From Novosphingobium sp. (GTDB taxonomy: Bacteria; Pseudomonadota; Alphaproteobacteria; Sphingomonadales; Sphingomonadaceae): 64,000 bases of DNA. Both the position numbers and the translations under genes were made by a program. The stretch is from NCBI GenBank assembly GCA_024236175.1, contig JACKKY010000002.1, positions 496,001 through 560,000 of the forward strand, written 5' to 3'. This document shows, one piece after another, positions 34,322-43,382 of this stretch. How positions within the stretch are numbered: position 1 is the stretch's first letter; every line of letters starts with the position of its first letter. The notes under the pieces are model-generated. The model ran no database searches. It was not told the DNA's origin and was given only the letters and a program-made list of their open reading frames with translations.

Positions 34322-35074
34322 ATGACGACCCGCTTCGCCCTCACGCTGGAATTCGACGGCGGCCCGTTCATGGGGCTGCAGCGCCAGGCTCACGGCCCAT
34401 CGGTGCAGCAGTCGGTCGAAGAAGCGGTCTTCGCGGTCACCGGAGAGACGGTGACGATGCACGCCGCCGGCCGCACCGATGCCGGCGTCCACGCGCTCGC
34501 GATGCGGGCCCATGTCGATGTGGCGAAGGACATCGCACCGTTCCGGCTGATGGAAGCGCTGAACGCGAAGCTGCGTCCGGCGCCGATCGCCGTGCTCGCC
34601 TGCGAGGCTGTCGCCGACGACTGGCACGCGCGCTTCTCCTGCATCGGTCGCCGCTACCTCTATCGTATCGTCAACCGCCGCCCGCCGCTGACGCTGGAGA
34701 AGGGACGCGCGTGGCTGGTGCACAATGAGCTGGATGCGGACGCGATGCACCGGGCCGCGCAGGCGCTGGTCGGCAATCATGACTTCACGACCTTCCGCTC
34801 GGTCCACTGCCAGGCGCAGAGCCCGGTCAAGACGCTCGACCGGCTGGAGGTGCGGCGGGAAGGCGAAACCGTCCTGATCGAGACGGAAGCGCGAAGCTTC
34901 CTCCACCACCAGGTGCGCTCAATGACCGGCTGCCTCGTCCTCGTCGGGCTGGGCCGCTGGCCGGAAGCCCGCGTGGCGGACGCGCTGGCCGCGCGCGACC
35001 GGCAGGCGCTCGGCCTCAACGCGCCGGCGCATGGGCTCTATTTCGTGGCTGCGAAATACCCGGACGAAGCCTGA
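34322..35074 (+). CDS. truA: tRNA pseudouridine(38-40) synthase
   Basis: 250 residues. The catalytic aspartate lies in AAGRTDAGVHALAM; other TruA features are RYLYRIVNRRPPL, FTTFRSVHCQAQSP and SFLHHQVRSMTG. It modifies uridines 38-40 in the tRNA anticodon arm. ATG 34322 begins TTRFALTLEFDGG as expected; the frame upstream is non-homologous. It is convergent with cobS, the stops being adjacent. Confidence 0.94.
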   Translation: MTTRFALTLEFDGGPFMGLQRQAHGPSVQQSVEEAVFAVTGETVTMHAAGRTDAGVHALAMRAHVDVAKDIAPFRLMEALNAKLRPAPIAVLACEAVADDWHARFSCIGRRYLYRIVNRRPPLTLEKGRAWLVHNELDADAMHRAAQALVGNHDFTTFRSVHCQAQSPVKTLDRLEVRREGETVLIETEARSFLHHQVRSMTGCLVLVGLGRWPEARVADALAARDRQALGLNAPAHGLYFVAAKYPDEA

Positions 35075-36067
35075 TCAGGCCTTCGCCACCGCGCTTTCGG
35101 GCAGGTCGGTGCCGAACACGCGCTGGTAGTATTCGGCCACCAGCATGCGCTCCGTCTCGTCGCACTTGTTGAGGAACGTCAGCCGGAACGCGAAACCGGG
35201 GTCCTTGAAGATCTCGGTGTTCTGCGCCCAGGTGATGACGGTACGCGGGCTCATGACGGTCGAGATGTCGCCGTTGATGAAGCCCTGCCGGGTCAGGTCG
35301 GCCACCTTGACCATGTCCGCGATCATGTCCTCGGCGGTTTCCGGCGCCTTGCTGTGGACGATCTGGCTTTCGACCTCGGCAGGCAGGTAATTCAGCCCGA
35401 CGACGATGTTCCAGCGGTCCATCTGCCCCTGGTTGATCGCCTGGGTGCCGTGATAGAGGCCCGAGGTATCGCCCAGCCCCACCGTGTTGGCGGTGGCGAA
35501 CAGGCGGAAATGCTTGTCCGGGCGGATGATCCGGTTCTGGTCGAGCAGCGTCAGCTTGCCTTCCGTCTCCAGCACGCGCTGGATGACGAACATCACGTCC
35601 GGCCTGCCGGCGTCGTATTCGTCGAACACCAGCGCGACCGGATGCTGCAGCGCCCAGGGCAGCAGGCCTTCGCGGAATTCGGTGACCTGCAAGCCGTCGC
35701 GCAGCACGATCGCGTCGCGCCCGATCAGGTCGATACGGCTGATATGGGCATCAAGGTTGATGCGGATGCACGGCCATTTGAGGCGCGCGGCCACCTGCTC
35801 GATATGCGTGGACTTGCCGGTGCCGTGATAGCCCTGGATCATCACCCGGCGATTGAAGGCGAAGCCGGCGAGGATCGCGAGCGTCGTGTCCGGATCGAAG
35901 ACGTAGGATTCGTCGAGATCGGGCACGCGTTCGTCGGCCTCAGTGAAAGCCGGAACCTTCATGTCGATATCGATGCCGAAAGTCTCGCGCACGTCGATTT
36001 CGGTGTCGGGCGCGGATAGTACGGTGCCTTCGCGCATATCGGTCTGTATGTTGGGAATGTCAGTCAT
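35075..36067 (-). CDS. cobS: cobaltochelatase subunit CobS (AAA+ ATPase)
   Basis: 330 residues. An N-terminal segment (RETFGIDIDMKVPAF) precedes the AAA+ module with Walker A GYHGTGKST, Walker B ALVFDEYD and the sensor ATANTVGLGD. CobS and CobT energise cobalt insertion by CobN in aerobic B12 synthesis. Many alphaproteobacteria keep cobS beside a J-domain gene and bolA, which here lie 2.9 kb away across a block of five other genes. cobT is not in the window. Confidence 0.9.
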   Translation of the reverse strand: MTDIPNIQTDMREGTVLSAPDTEIDVRETFGIDIDMKVPAFTEADERVPDLDESYVFDPDTTLAILAGFAFNRRVMIQGYHGTGKSTHIEQVAARLKWPCIRINLDAHISRIDLIGRDAIVLRDGLQVTEFREGLLPWALQHPVALVFDEYDAGRPDVMFVIQRVLETEGKLTLLDQNRIIRPDKHFRLFATANTVGLGDTSGLYHGTQAINQGQMDRWNIVVGLNYLPAEVESQIVHSKAPETAEDMIADMVKVADLTRQGFINGDISTVMSPRTVITWAQNTEIFKDPGFAFRLTFLNKCDETERMLVAEYYQRVFGTDLPESAVAKA

Positions 36068-36189
36068 CGCGGGCAATCGCCTATACGGGCCTGCGCGCGG
36101 CTGCAATAAGCTTTACCAGCCAAATCGAACGATCGCGCTGCGATTCTCCGTCGATCAGGCCCGCAAGACCAGTGCCGAGGATATGTTCA

Positions 36190-36816
36190 ATGGCCGAGTA
36201 CACCTTCTTCACCAATCCCATGTCGCGCGGCCAGATCGCGCGCTGGGCGCTGCATGAAACCGGGGCCGATTACGAGCAGGTGCTGGTCGACTGGGCGAAC
36301 AAGCCCGCCGCCCTGATGGCGGCCAATCCGATGGGCAAGGTGCCGGTGATCGTCCACCACTCGCAAGGCGGCGACAAGGTCGTGACCGAAGCGGCGGCGA
36401 TCTGCCACTACCTCGCCGAGATGCATCCCCAGGCCGGGCTGCTGCCGCGCGACGAGGAGATGGCCGACTATTTCCGCTGGATCTTCTTCGCGGCCGGTCC
36501 GGTCGAGCAGGCCATCGCCGCCCGGCACATGGGCTTCGAACCCAAGCCGGAGCAGCAGGGGATGGCCGGCTGGGGGAGTTTCGAACGGACCATCGGCACG
36601 CTCGAGCAGCATCTGGCGGACCGCAACTATGTCTGCGGCAGCCGCTTCACCATGGCCGACGTCTATGTCGGCAGCCAGGTCGACTGGGGCCTGACCTTCG
36701 GGACGATCCCGCCCAACGAGGCATTCGTCGCATACGCCGAACTGCTGCAGGCCCGGGCGGCCTACAAGGCGGCCAAGGCGGTGGACGGCAAGCTGATCGA
36801 GGACATGAAGAAGTGA
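36190..36816 (+). CDS. glutathione S-transferase family protein
   Basis: 208 residues. The thioredoxin-like N-terminal domain reads EYTFFTNPMSRGQIARWALH, with NPMGKVPVIVHH (cis-Pro) and TEAAAICHYLAE for glutathione binding; the helical C-terminal domain has GSRFTMADVYVGSQ. Ser12 in the N-terminal loop is the probable catalytic residue. It leads a plus-strand group of five genes (GST, VOC, GST, GFA, NTF2-like), of which the first three overlap by a few bases. Confidence 0.87.
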   Translation: MAEYTFFTNPMSRGQIARWALHETGADYEQVLVDWANKPAALMAANPMGKVPVIVHHSQGGDKVVTEAAAICHYLAEMHPQAGLLPRDEEMADYFRWIFFAAGPVEQAIAARHMGFEPKPEQQGMAGWGSFERTIGTLEQHLADRNYVCGSRFTMADVYVGSQVDWGLTFGTIPPNEAFVAYAELLQARAAYKAAKAVDGKLIEDMKK

Positions 36817-37298
36817 TTCCCAGGAACCGCGTCTGCCTCTGGTATGAGAGCGACGCGCTGGATGCTGCCGGTTTCTACGCCGCGACCTTTGCCGACACGA
36901 CGGTCGACCACGTCCAGCGCGCGCCCGGCGACTACCCCGGCGGCACGGAAGGCGACGTGTTCTCGGTGGAGTTCACGGTGATGGGCATTCCGTGCCTCGG
37001 CGTTAACGGCGGCCCGGCGTTCCGCCACGGCGAGGCATTCTCCTTCCAGGTGGTGACCGAGGATCAGGAGGAAACCGACCGTTACTGGAACGCGATTGTC
37101 GACAACGGCGGAGAAGCAAGCCAGTGCAGCTGGTGCAAGGACCGTTGGGGCATATCGTGGCAGATCACACCCCGCGCCTTGATCGAAGGCCTCGCCGATC
37201 CCGATCCGGGGACGAGCAGGCGTGTACAGGAAACAATGATGACCATGAAAAAGATCGATATCGCGGCAATCGAAGCCGCCAGGAAGGGCGCCAGCTGA
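36813..37298 (+). CDS. VOC family protein (PhnB / 3-dmu-9_3-mt type)
   Basis: 161 residues of the vicinal-oxygen-chelate fold. It has the PhnB-type pattern FYAATFADTTVDHV, then FTVMGIPCLGVNGGPAFRHG and CKDRWGISWQITPRAL. A basic/helical tail follows (MMTMKKIDIAAIEAARKG). Function unknown. GTG 36813 overlaps the stop of the GST gene by three bases; its own stop overlaps the next ATG by one base. Confidence 0.82.
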   Translation: MIPRNRVCLWYESDALDAAGFYAATFADTTVDHVQRAPGDYPGGTEGDVFSVEFTVMGIPCLGVNGGPAFRHGEAFSFQVVTEDQEETDRYWNAIVDNGGEASQCSWCKDRWGISWQITPRALIEGLADPDPGTSRRVQETMMTMKKIDIAAIEAARKGAS

Positions 37299-37948
37299 TG
37301 CTTGCACTCTATGGCCACCCCTTCTCTTCCTACACATGGAAAGCCCAGATCGCGCTCTACGCCAGCGAGACGCCCTTCGAACTGCGCATCGTCGACGCGG
37401 AGCATCCCGACAATGTCGCGGTGGTGAAAAATGCCGGGCCCGCCGGAAAAATGCCGGTGCTGGAGGATCAGGGAAACCTGATCTTCGAGGCGACCTCGAT
37501 CATCGAATATCTCTCGACCCATCATGCCGCGGAGCACATGCTGGTGCCGGTGGACCCCGATCCGGCGACCGGGATGCGCATGCTCGACCGGGTGTTCGAC
37601 AATTACGTGATGAGCCCGGTACAAACGATCGTCGACGAATACATCCGCAGCCCGGACGCACCCGACCAGTCGCGTATCGCCGAAGCGAAGGAGCAGCTCA
37701 CCAAGAGCTACGCATGGCTCGAAGGCTGGCTGCAGTACTACCCGCCCGTCGACCACGTCACGCTCATCGAATGCGCGGCGGCGCCGTCGCTGTTCTATGC
37801 GGACTGGGTGCATCCGATCGGTGACGAGTTCCCGCGCCTGGCGCGCTGGCGCGCGCATCTGCTGCAGCTACCCTCGGTCGCGCGCTGCGTCGACGACGCC
37901 CGCCCGTACCGCGCGAACTTCCCTCCCGGCGCGCCCGACCGGGACTGA
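37298..37948 (+). CDS. glutathione S-transferase family protein
   Basis: 216 residues. The N-terminal thioredoxin fold (LYGHPFSSYTWKAQIALYA) has Ser and Tyr candidates for thiolate activation. GKMPVLED carries the cis-proline and FEATSIIEYL the glutathione-gamma-Glu site. The C-terminal domain is helical. It is unrelated in detail to the GST two genes upstream. It begins on the last base of the VOC gene stop codon, so translation is coupled. Confidence 0.86.
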   Translation: MLALYGHPFSSYTWKAQIALYASETPFELRIVDAEHPDNVAVVKNAGPAGKMPVLEDQGNLIFEATSIIEYLSTHHAAEHMLVPVDPDPATGMRMLDRVFDNYVMSPVQTIVDEYIRSPDAPDQSRIAEAKEQLTKSYAWLEGWLQYYPPVDHVTLIECAAAPSLFYADWVHPIGDEFPRLARWRAHLLQLPSVARCVDDARPYRANFPPGAPDRD

Positions 37949-37982
37949 GTGCGGCAGGCCGGCAATTCAAGGAGTGCGCAAC

Positions 37983-38465
37983 ATGATCACCGGAGCAGAA
38001 GGCGGCTGCGACTGCGGCAAGGTCCGCTATCGTTTCAAGGCCGAGCCCATCGTCGTGAAGTGCTGCCATTGCCATGCCTGCCAGCGCCAGACCGGCAGTG
38101 CCTTCATCCTCAACGTGCTGGTCGAACCCGGGAACCTGGAGCTGCTGGGCGAGGCTCCCGAAGCGTGGGAGCTTGAGACCGAGAGCGGCAAAGGCCAGCG
38201 GAACATGCGCTGTCCGCACTGCAAGGTCTCTGTCTGGAGCATCTACAACATGGCCGGAGACGGGGTCTATTTCGTCCGTGGCGGGACTTTCGACGATACG
38301 AGCAAGGTCGAGCCGAACCTGCACATCTTCACCGACAGCAAGCTGCCCTGGGTCAACATTCCCGATGGCGTCGAACAGTTCCCGCAGTTCTACTCGGGCA
38401 AGGATATCAAGCGCGCATTCGGAGAGGAAGGTGCAGCAAGATTCCGCGTGGCCCTGCAGGGATGA
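37983..38465 (+). CDS. GFA family (CENP-V/GFA) zinc protein
   Basis: 160 residues. The zinc sites of the glutathione-dependent formaldehyde-activating family are visible: GGCDCGKVRY, CCHCHACQRQTGSAF and a later MRCPHCKVSVW. Family members bind glutathione adducts, although most are not proven formaldehyde-activating enzymes. With two GST genes upstream, a glutathione-linked detoxification or degradation role is a fair inference. AAGGAG stands eight bases before the ATG. Confidence 0.84.
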   Translation: MITGAEGGCDCGKVRYRFKAEPIVVKCCHCHACQRQTGSAFILNVLVEPGNLELLGEAPEAWELETESGKGQRNMRCPHCKVSVWSIYNMAGDGVYFVRGGTFDDTSKVEPNLHIFTDSKLPWVNIPDGVEQFPQFYSGKDIKRAFGEEGAARFRVALQG

Positions 38466-38541
38466 TCTTCGCCGTCGCATTGACACGACCGGCCATGAGG
38501 TCCGATCCTGCGTCTCCGAAACAGATCGCAGGACACTAGCA

Positions 38542-38955
38542 ATGGACACCGGGGACATCGTCGAAATCCAGCAGCTTGAGGCATTCTGCCATCATGCGGT
38601 CGATCATGAAGACCAGAGCCTGCTGCATCTCGCCTTTACCGACGATGCGAGATTCGACGGGCGTCTGTGCGGCGGGCCGTTGTGCGTGGGGCTGCAGGAG
38701 ATCATCGACTTCTTCGCGCTGGGCAAACCGCCCCACCCGCCTTCCCACCACATGACCAACTGCTGGGTGCGAGAGGAAGACGGACGCGTGCTGGTGAAGA
38801 TGAAATGGATGGTTCCCGATCCGTCCACCGGCCGCTTCAACATCGGTATCAATGACGACTGGGTCGTCCGGACCGACAAAGGCTGGCGCATCAAGGAGCG
38901 GATCGCGACCCAGGTCTATCCCGAGCCCTCAGGCGAAAGCGGCAGCCTTCCTTAG
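38542..38955 (+). CDS. NTF2/SnoaL-like protein
   Basis: 137 residues. The pattern EIQQLEAFCHHAVDHEDQSLL, then AFTDDARFDGRLCGGP, HHMTNCWVREEDGRV and GWRIKERIATQVYP fits the SnoaL-like NTF2 fold. Substrate unknown. It is the last of the five-gene glutathione-related block, and its 3' end overlaps the convergent J-domain gene by 27 bases. Confidence 0.75.
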   Translation: MDTGDIVEIQQLEAFCHHAVDHEDQSLLHLAFTDDARFDGRLCGGPLCVGLQEIIDFFALGKPPHPPSHHMTNCWVREEDGRVLVKMKWMVPDPSTGRFNIGINDDWVVRTDKGWRIKERIATQVYPEPSGESGSLP

Positions 38956-39516
38956 GAGCTGATAGGCTTCGACCACCTGCTGGAGCCGCTTTTCCATGCT
39001 CCTGTCGCCGCCGTTGCGATCAGGATGATAGCGGTGAAGCAGCTGCGAATAGCGTTCGCGCAATGCCCGGCGGTCGGATTCGGGCGGCAAGCCCATCGTT
39101 TCCAGCGCCTGGCGTTCTTCCGGGTTGAAGCGTTGGGCGGCTTCCCATTCGGCCCGGCGGTTTCTCTTCATCGAGCGAGCGCGGGCGCTTATCGCATCGA
39201 GCGGGTCGGAGAAATCGGCCCAGCGCGGCGCCGAATCGACGCCCGCGGTCGGCCGGAAGGCGCGGGTCTCGCGCTCCCAGCCGTTGAGCGGCGATTGCGC
39301 GCGCAGGATTTCCTCGGCGTCCATTCCGTCGAAGAAGTCGTAACCGGAATTGAATTCGCGGATATGGTCCAGGCAATACCAGCGGTACTCGCCGGGGCCG
39401 TCGAACCCTGCCGGACGGCCGCCCGGAGCGCGGAATTCACCCTCTTCGGGACACTCCGGCCAGTCGCAAGCCCTGCCCCTCGCCTCGTGGCGACCATGGA
39501 ACCTGTCTCGTCTCAC
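38929..39516 (-). CDS. J-domain protein
   Basis: 195 residues. The J-domain is at the C-terminus (about residues 130-190) with the HPD tripeptide in LLHRYHPDRNGGDRSMEKRL. The N-terminal part carries CDWPECPEEGEFRAPGGR and YRWYCLDHIREFNSGYDFF, with cysteines that may bind a metal. This form is common in alphaproteobacteria next to cobS and bolA. It would act as a DnaK co-chaperone. Start is GTG 39516. Its end overlaps the convergent NTF2-like gene. Confidence 0.86.
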   Translation of the reverse strand: MRRDRFHGRHEARGRACDWPECPEEGEFRAPGGRPAGFDGPGEYRWYCLDHIREFNSGYDFFDGMDAEEILRAQSPLNGWERETRAFRPTAGVDSAPRWADFSDPLDAISARARSMKRNRRAEWEAAQRFNPEERQALETMGLPPESDRRALRERYSQLLHRYHPDRNGGDRSMEKRLQQVVEAYQLLRKAAAFA

Positions 39517-39555
39517 CTGCTTTCACATGGCAATCAATCGGCTAGAAGAAAAGGC

Positions 39556-39828
39556 ATGACCGGACCAATCGAACAGGAAATGCGCAGCCTGCTTACGCAG
39601 GCCTTCGCCCCCACGCGGCTCGAACTGAGCAATGACAGCGCCCAGCATCATGGCCATGCCGGACACGACGGCAGCGGCGAATCGCACTTCACCATCGACA
39701 TAGAAAGCGCCGCTTTCGCGGGCGTTTCCCGGCTTGAAAGGCAGCGCATGGTCAACCGTGCGCTGGGCGACATCCCCGGCCAGCGCGTCCATGCGCTGGC
39801 GATCAGGGCGAAGGCGCCGGGCGAATGA
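39556..39828 (+). CDS. bolA: BolA family protein
   Basis: 90 residues. The BolA/IbaG fold shows EQEMRSLLTQAFAPTRLELS, then ESHFTIDIESAAFAGVSRLE and RMVNRALGDI. A His-rich stretch QHHGHAGHDG lies in the variable loop, where BolA proteins supply a ligand to a shared [2Fe-2S] cluster with monothiol glutaredoxin. It is divergent from the J-domain gene. ATG 39556 has AAAAGG upstream. The stop overlaps the Nudix start. Confidence 0.88.
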   Translation: MTGPIEQEMRSLLTQAFAPTRLELSNDSAQHHGHAGHDGSGESHFTIDIESAAFAGVSRLERQRMVNRALGDIPGQRVHALAIRAKAPGE

Positions 39829-40292
39829 GCGAAACGCCCGTCCGCCGGATTCGCCGCACGGCCCGAATCGTGCTGCTCGATCCGGTGGACCGGGTGCTGC
39901 TGTTCCGCTACACCGCAGAGGGCTTTCCACCGTTCTGGATCATGCCGGGCGGCGAATGCGATCCCGGCGAAGACTACCCGCAAGCGGCGCGGCGCGAATT
40001 GCTGGAGGAAACCGGAATCGTCGCCGAGCCGCTTGCGATCGAGATCGTCAAGCAGGCCGAGTATGTCTACGATGGCGAGCCTGTCAGGTCGATCGAGCAT
40101 TTCTTCCATCACCGCACGCCCGTCGCCCGGATCGACACGAGCAGGCACACCGAGCTTGAGCGCGAGGTGATGCAGGAGCACCGCTGGTTCGCCGCCGGCG
40201 AGCTGCACGATTGGGCGGAAACGATCTACCCGACCGACATCGCGCAGCTGATCCGGCGAGCGTTAGAGCACGAAACGCGGCCGGCCGTTTGA
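39825..40292 (+). CDS. Nudix hydrolase
   Basis: 155 residues. The Nudix box GGECDPGEDYPQAARRELLE followed by ETGI is complete. The N-terminus RIRRTARIVLLDPVDRVLLF and the late EHRWFAAGEL are typical of the general NUDIX/ADP-ribose-like class. The nucleoside diphosphate substrate is unknown. It overlaps bolA by four bases (ATGA). Confidence 0.84.
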   Translation: MSETPVRRIRRTARIVLLDPVDRVLLFRYTAEGFPPFWIMPGGECDPGEDYPQAARRELLEETGIVAEPLAIEIVKQAEYVYDGEPVRSIEHFFHHRTPVARIDTSRHTELEREVMQEHRWFAAGELHDWAETIYPTDIAQLIRRALEHETRPAV

Positions 40293-40309
40293 CCGCTGAC
40301 AGCCGCTCG

Positions 40310-41368
40310 TCAGCCGCCGAACCACTCCACCCACGCGCCATGGGCGTGCGCGGCAGCCAGCAACTGCGGCTCTCCGTCGCCGGGCCAGTAGCGCACCGAG
40401 AGGCCATGGTTGAGCAGGTCGCGATTCGATTCGAGCGCGACCCAGGCCAGTGCCCGCTCGTCCGTCGCCTCCCGGCCGTGGGCTTCCATGGCGCGGGTGA
40501 TCCTCGATTGCTCGTCTTCGGGCAGGTACTGCCAGACGATCGAATGCATCAGCAGCCGCGTCGTCCCCGGTTCCTGCGGCAGGGCGAGCTGCTCCTCGAC
40601 GAAATCGGCGGCGCCTTGGCGGACGAGGTCGGGCGGCTGCGATTTCGCTGAGGCCACCGCTGCGTCCAGCCTGGCGAAACGGACGGCATGCTCGGGCCAG
40701 ATGTAGGCCCTCAGCCGCAGGACCTGCTCCGGATCCGTGAGATCGAGCGGAGCGACGTCGCAGCCCCTCAGCGCGGCGATGGCGATGGCGCGATCCGGCG
40801 GCGGCGGGCCGCGCCATTCGGGCGCGAAGCTCATGACCGGGCTGTCGGGCCCCACCCGCACTCCGCCGAGATCGAAGGAGTAGCGCTCGATCATCAGGTT
40901 GATCCCCGCGCTGGAGCCGATTTCCAGGCATTCGAACCGCGCCGGCAGGCCCTGATCCGCGAGCCAAAGCTCCGCGGCGATGAAATTGGAGGAGCGCCCC
41001 GCCTCGTTGGTCTGCGGCGGGCCGTCGAGCCAGGGCAGCATGAAATCCTCGTGCTCCCGCACCGCGCCGGCGACGATCGCCGCATCGTCCGCCGGAGCTC
41101 CGGTGTAGATCGGCGCCAGCTGCGGCGCCTTGCCCGACAGATAGAGACCATGCAGCGCCCCGGCGGAGCGCAGCGGCAGCCCGTCTCCCAGCGGACTGCC
41201 CGGCCAGTCGCGGATGCGCTCCCAGAAAGCGCCCGGCTCGTCGGAAGCGACCAGCGCCGCCAGCGCGGCGACGGCCCGCGCGGTGACCGATGCATCGTTT
41301 TCACGGCAATAGGCCACCTGGTTGGCGTAGCCCTCCCCCACGGTCATGCGATTGCCGGCCTGCGCCAT
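40310..41368 (-). CDS. DUF2332 family protein
   Basis: 352 residues. It shows YCRENDASVTARAVAALA near the start, FECLEIGSSAGINLMIERYS and RLRAYIWPEHAVRFARLDAA in the middle, and LLMHSIVWQYLPEDEQSRI later, as in DUF2332. The glycine-rich EIGSSAG segment followed by acidic residues resembles an AdoMet-binding motif, but no activity is known. A strong AGGAGG ribosome site precedes ATG 41368. It stands alone between bolA-nudix and hisG. Confidence 0.78.
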   Translation of the reverse strand: MAQAGNRMTVGEGYANQVAYCRENDASVTARAVAALAALVASDEPGAFWERIRDWPGSPLGDGLPLRSAGALHGLYLSGKAPQLAPIYTGAPADDAAIVAGAVREHEDFMLPWLDGPPQTNEAGRSSNFIAAELWLADQGLPARFECLEIGSSAGINLMIERYSFDLGGVRVGPDSPVMSFAPEWRGPPPPDRAIAIAALRGCDVAPLDLTDPEQVLRLRAYIWPEHAVRFARLDAAVASAKSQPPDLVRQGAADFVEEQLALPQEPGTTRLLMHSIVWQYLPEDEQSRITRAMEAHGREATDERALAWVALESNRDLLNHGLSVRYWPGDGEPQLLAAAHAHGAWVEWFGG

Positions 41369-41424
41369 AACGCCTCCTGCTTCATGTTGCCCTTTGCCCG
41401 CTCGCGACGTAATGCGCCCCCGCT

Positions 41425-42090
41425 ATGTCCGGAACGCAGAACTCACCGCTGACTTTCGCCGTGCCCAAGGGCCGCATCCTCGACGAGGCGCTGCCGTTGA
41501 TGGCGCAGGCCGGCGTCGTGCCCGAAGCCGCGTTCCACGACAAGAGTTCGCGCGCCCTCTCCTTCGCCTGCGAGCAGGAGGACATGCGGATCATCCGCGT
41601 GCGCGCCTTCGATGTCGCGACCTTCGTGGCCCATGGCGCGGCGCAGGCGGGCATCGTCGGCTCCGACGTGGTCGAGGAATTCGCCTATCCGGACCTCTAC
41701 GCGCCGGTCGACCTCGATATCGGCCATTGCCGCCTGTCCGTCGCCGAACCGGCGGGCGGCGCGAGCAACGGCCCCGCCAGCCACCTGCGCATCGCCAGCA
41801 AGTACCCGAACCTCACGCGCCGCCATTTCGAAAGCATGGGCATCCAGGCCGAAGTGGTGAAGCTGAACGGCGCTATGGAGCTTGCCCCGGGCCTGGGGCT
41901 GGCAAGCCGGATCGTCGACCTGGTCTCGACCGGCCGGACGCTGAAGGACAACGGCCTCGCCGAGACGAGCGTGATCCTGCAGATCTCGGCACGGCTGATC
42001 GTCAACCGCGCCGCCCTGAAGACCGACGAGCGCGTCGCCGCGCTGGTCGAACGCTTCCGCGCTATCGTCAGCGAAGCGAAAGCGGCCTGA
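41425..42090 (+). CDS. hisG: ATP phosphoribosyltransferase, short form
   Basis: First enzyme of histidine synthesis, joining ATP with PRPP. 221 residues, without the C-terminal ACT-like regulatory domain of the ~300-residue form. Motifs are AVPKGRILDEALPLM, GIVGSDVVEEF, IASKYPNLTRRHFE and the PRPP site ASRIVDLVSTGRTLKDNGL. Short HisG normally works with HisZ, which is not in the window. Its stop overlaps the hisD start. Confidence 0.93.
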   Translation: MSGTQNSPLTFAVPKGRILDEALPLMAQAGVVPEAAFHDKSSRALSFACEQEDMRIIRVRAFDVATFVAHGAAQAGIVGSDVVEEFAYPDLYAPVDLDIGHCRLSVAEPAGGASNGPASHLRIASKYPNLTRRHFESMGIQAEVVKLNGAMELAPGLGLASRIVDLVSTGRTLKDNGLAETSVILQISARLIVNRAALKTDERVAALVERFRAIVSEAKAA

Positions 42091-43382
42091 TGCTCCGGCT
42101 CGAAACCGGCGACCCGGGCTTCGCGCAAGCCTTCGACAGGATCGTGCGCGACCGGCGCGAAAGCGGCGACGACGTCGCGCGCGACGTGACGGCGATCCTC
42201 GAGGACGTGCGCGCCCGCGGCGACGAAACACTGGCGGAGCTGACCGAGCGTTTCGACGGGCACAGGCTCGCAAGCGACGAGGACTGGCGCATCTCCCCCG
42301 AAGCCTGCCGGAATGCCTACGACGCGCTCCGGCCCGAGCTTCGCGACGCGCTTGAACTCGCCGCCGAACGTATCCGTTCCTATCACCGCGCCCAGCTTCC
42401 CGAAAACCGCGACTACCTGGACGAGACCGGGGTCCGTCTGGGGGCGATCTGGCGGCCTGTGGAAGCCGCCGGCCTTTACATTCCCGGCGGACGCGCAGCC
42501 TATCCCTCGTCGCTGCTGATGAACGCGATCCCCGCGAAAGTCGCCGGCGTCGAACGGCTGGTCGTCTGCACGCCCACGCCGAAGGGCGAAGTCAATCCGC
42601 TGGTCATGGCCGCCGCCCACATCGCCGGGGTCGGCGAAATCTGGCGGGTCGGCGGAGCCCAGGCGATCGGCGCCCTCGCCTACGGCACCGACAGGATAAG
42701 CCCGGTCGACGTCATCACCGGCCCCGGCAACGCCTGGGTCGCGGAAGCCAAGCGCCAGCTCTACGGCGTGGTCGGCATCGACATGGTGGCAGGGCCGAGC
42801 GAGATCCTCGTGATCGCGGACGGCAGGAACGAGCCGGACTGGATCGCCGCCGACCTGCTGAGCCAGGCCGAGCACGATCCCGTCTCCCAGTCGATCCTGA
42901 TCACCGACGACGCGGCATTCGCCGACAGGGTGGCCGCAGCGGTCGAAGCCGAGCTTGCCGCCCTGCCGACGGCAAAGGTCGCAAGCGAGAGCTGGGCCGC
43001 GCATGGCGTCATCATCGTGGTCGAGCAGCTGGAGCAGGCCCCTGCCCTTGCCAATGCACTCGCCGCCGAACACGTCGAACTCGCCGTCGACGAGCCGGAT
43101 CGCCTGTTCGCAAGCATCCGCCACGCCGGATCGGTGTTTCTCGGCCGGTACACGCCCGAAGCGGTCGGCGACTATATCGCCGGGCCGAACCATGTGCTGC
43201 CGACCGGCCGCCGCGCCCGTTTCGCGTCCGGCCTGTCGGTGCTCGACTTCATGAAGCGCACCAGCTTCATCCAGCTCGGCGATGCGGCCCTCGATGCGAT
43301 CGGACCGGCCGCCGTCGCCCTTGCGGAAGCCGAAGGGCTGCCCGCGCACGCACGCTCCGTTGCAGTAAGGCTCGGCCAATGA
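42090..43382 (+). CDS. hisD: histidinol dehydrogenase
   Basis: Last enzyme of histidine synthesis, oxidising histidinol to histidine with two NAD+. 430 residues. Motifs are GLYIPGGRAAYPSSLLMNA, WRVGGAQAIGALAYGT, ITGPGNAWVAEAKRQLYG, IDMVAGPSEILVIAD and DLLSQAEHDP (zinc and catalytic residues), ending with GPNHVLPTGRRARF and LSVLDFMKRTS. It starts on the last base of the hisG stop codon and overlaps nusB by four bases. Confidence 0.95.
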   Translation: MLRLETGDPGFAQAFDRIVRDRRESGDDVARDVTAILEDVRARGDETLAELTERFDGHRLASDEDWRISPEACRNAYDALRPELRDALELAAERIRSYHRAQLPENRDYLDETGVRLGAIWRPVEAAGLYIPGGRAAYPSSLLMNAIPAKVAGVERLVVCTPTPKGEVNPLVMAAAHIAGVGEIWRVGGAQAIGALAYGTDRISPVDVITGPGNAWVAEAKRQLYGVVGIDMVAGPSEILVIADGRNEPDWIAADLLSQAEHDPVSQSILITDDAAFADRVAAAVEAELAALPTAKVASESWAAHGVIIVVEQLEQAPALANALAAEHVELAVDEPDRLFASIRHAGSVFLGRYTPEAVGDYIAGPNHVLPTGRRARFASGLSVLDFMKRTSFIQLGDAALDAIGPAAVALAEAEGLPAHARSVAVRLGQ

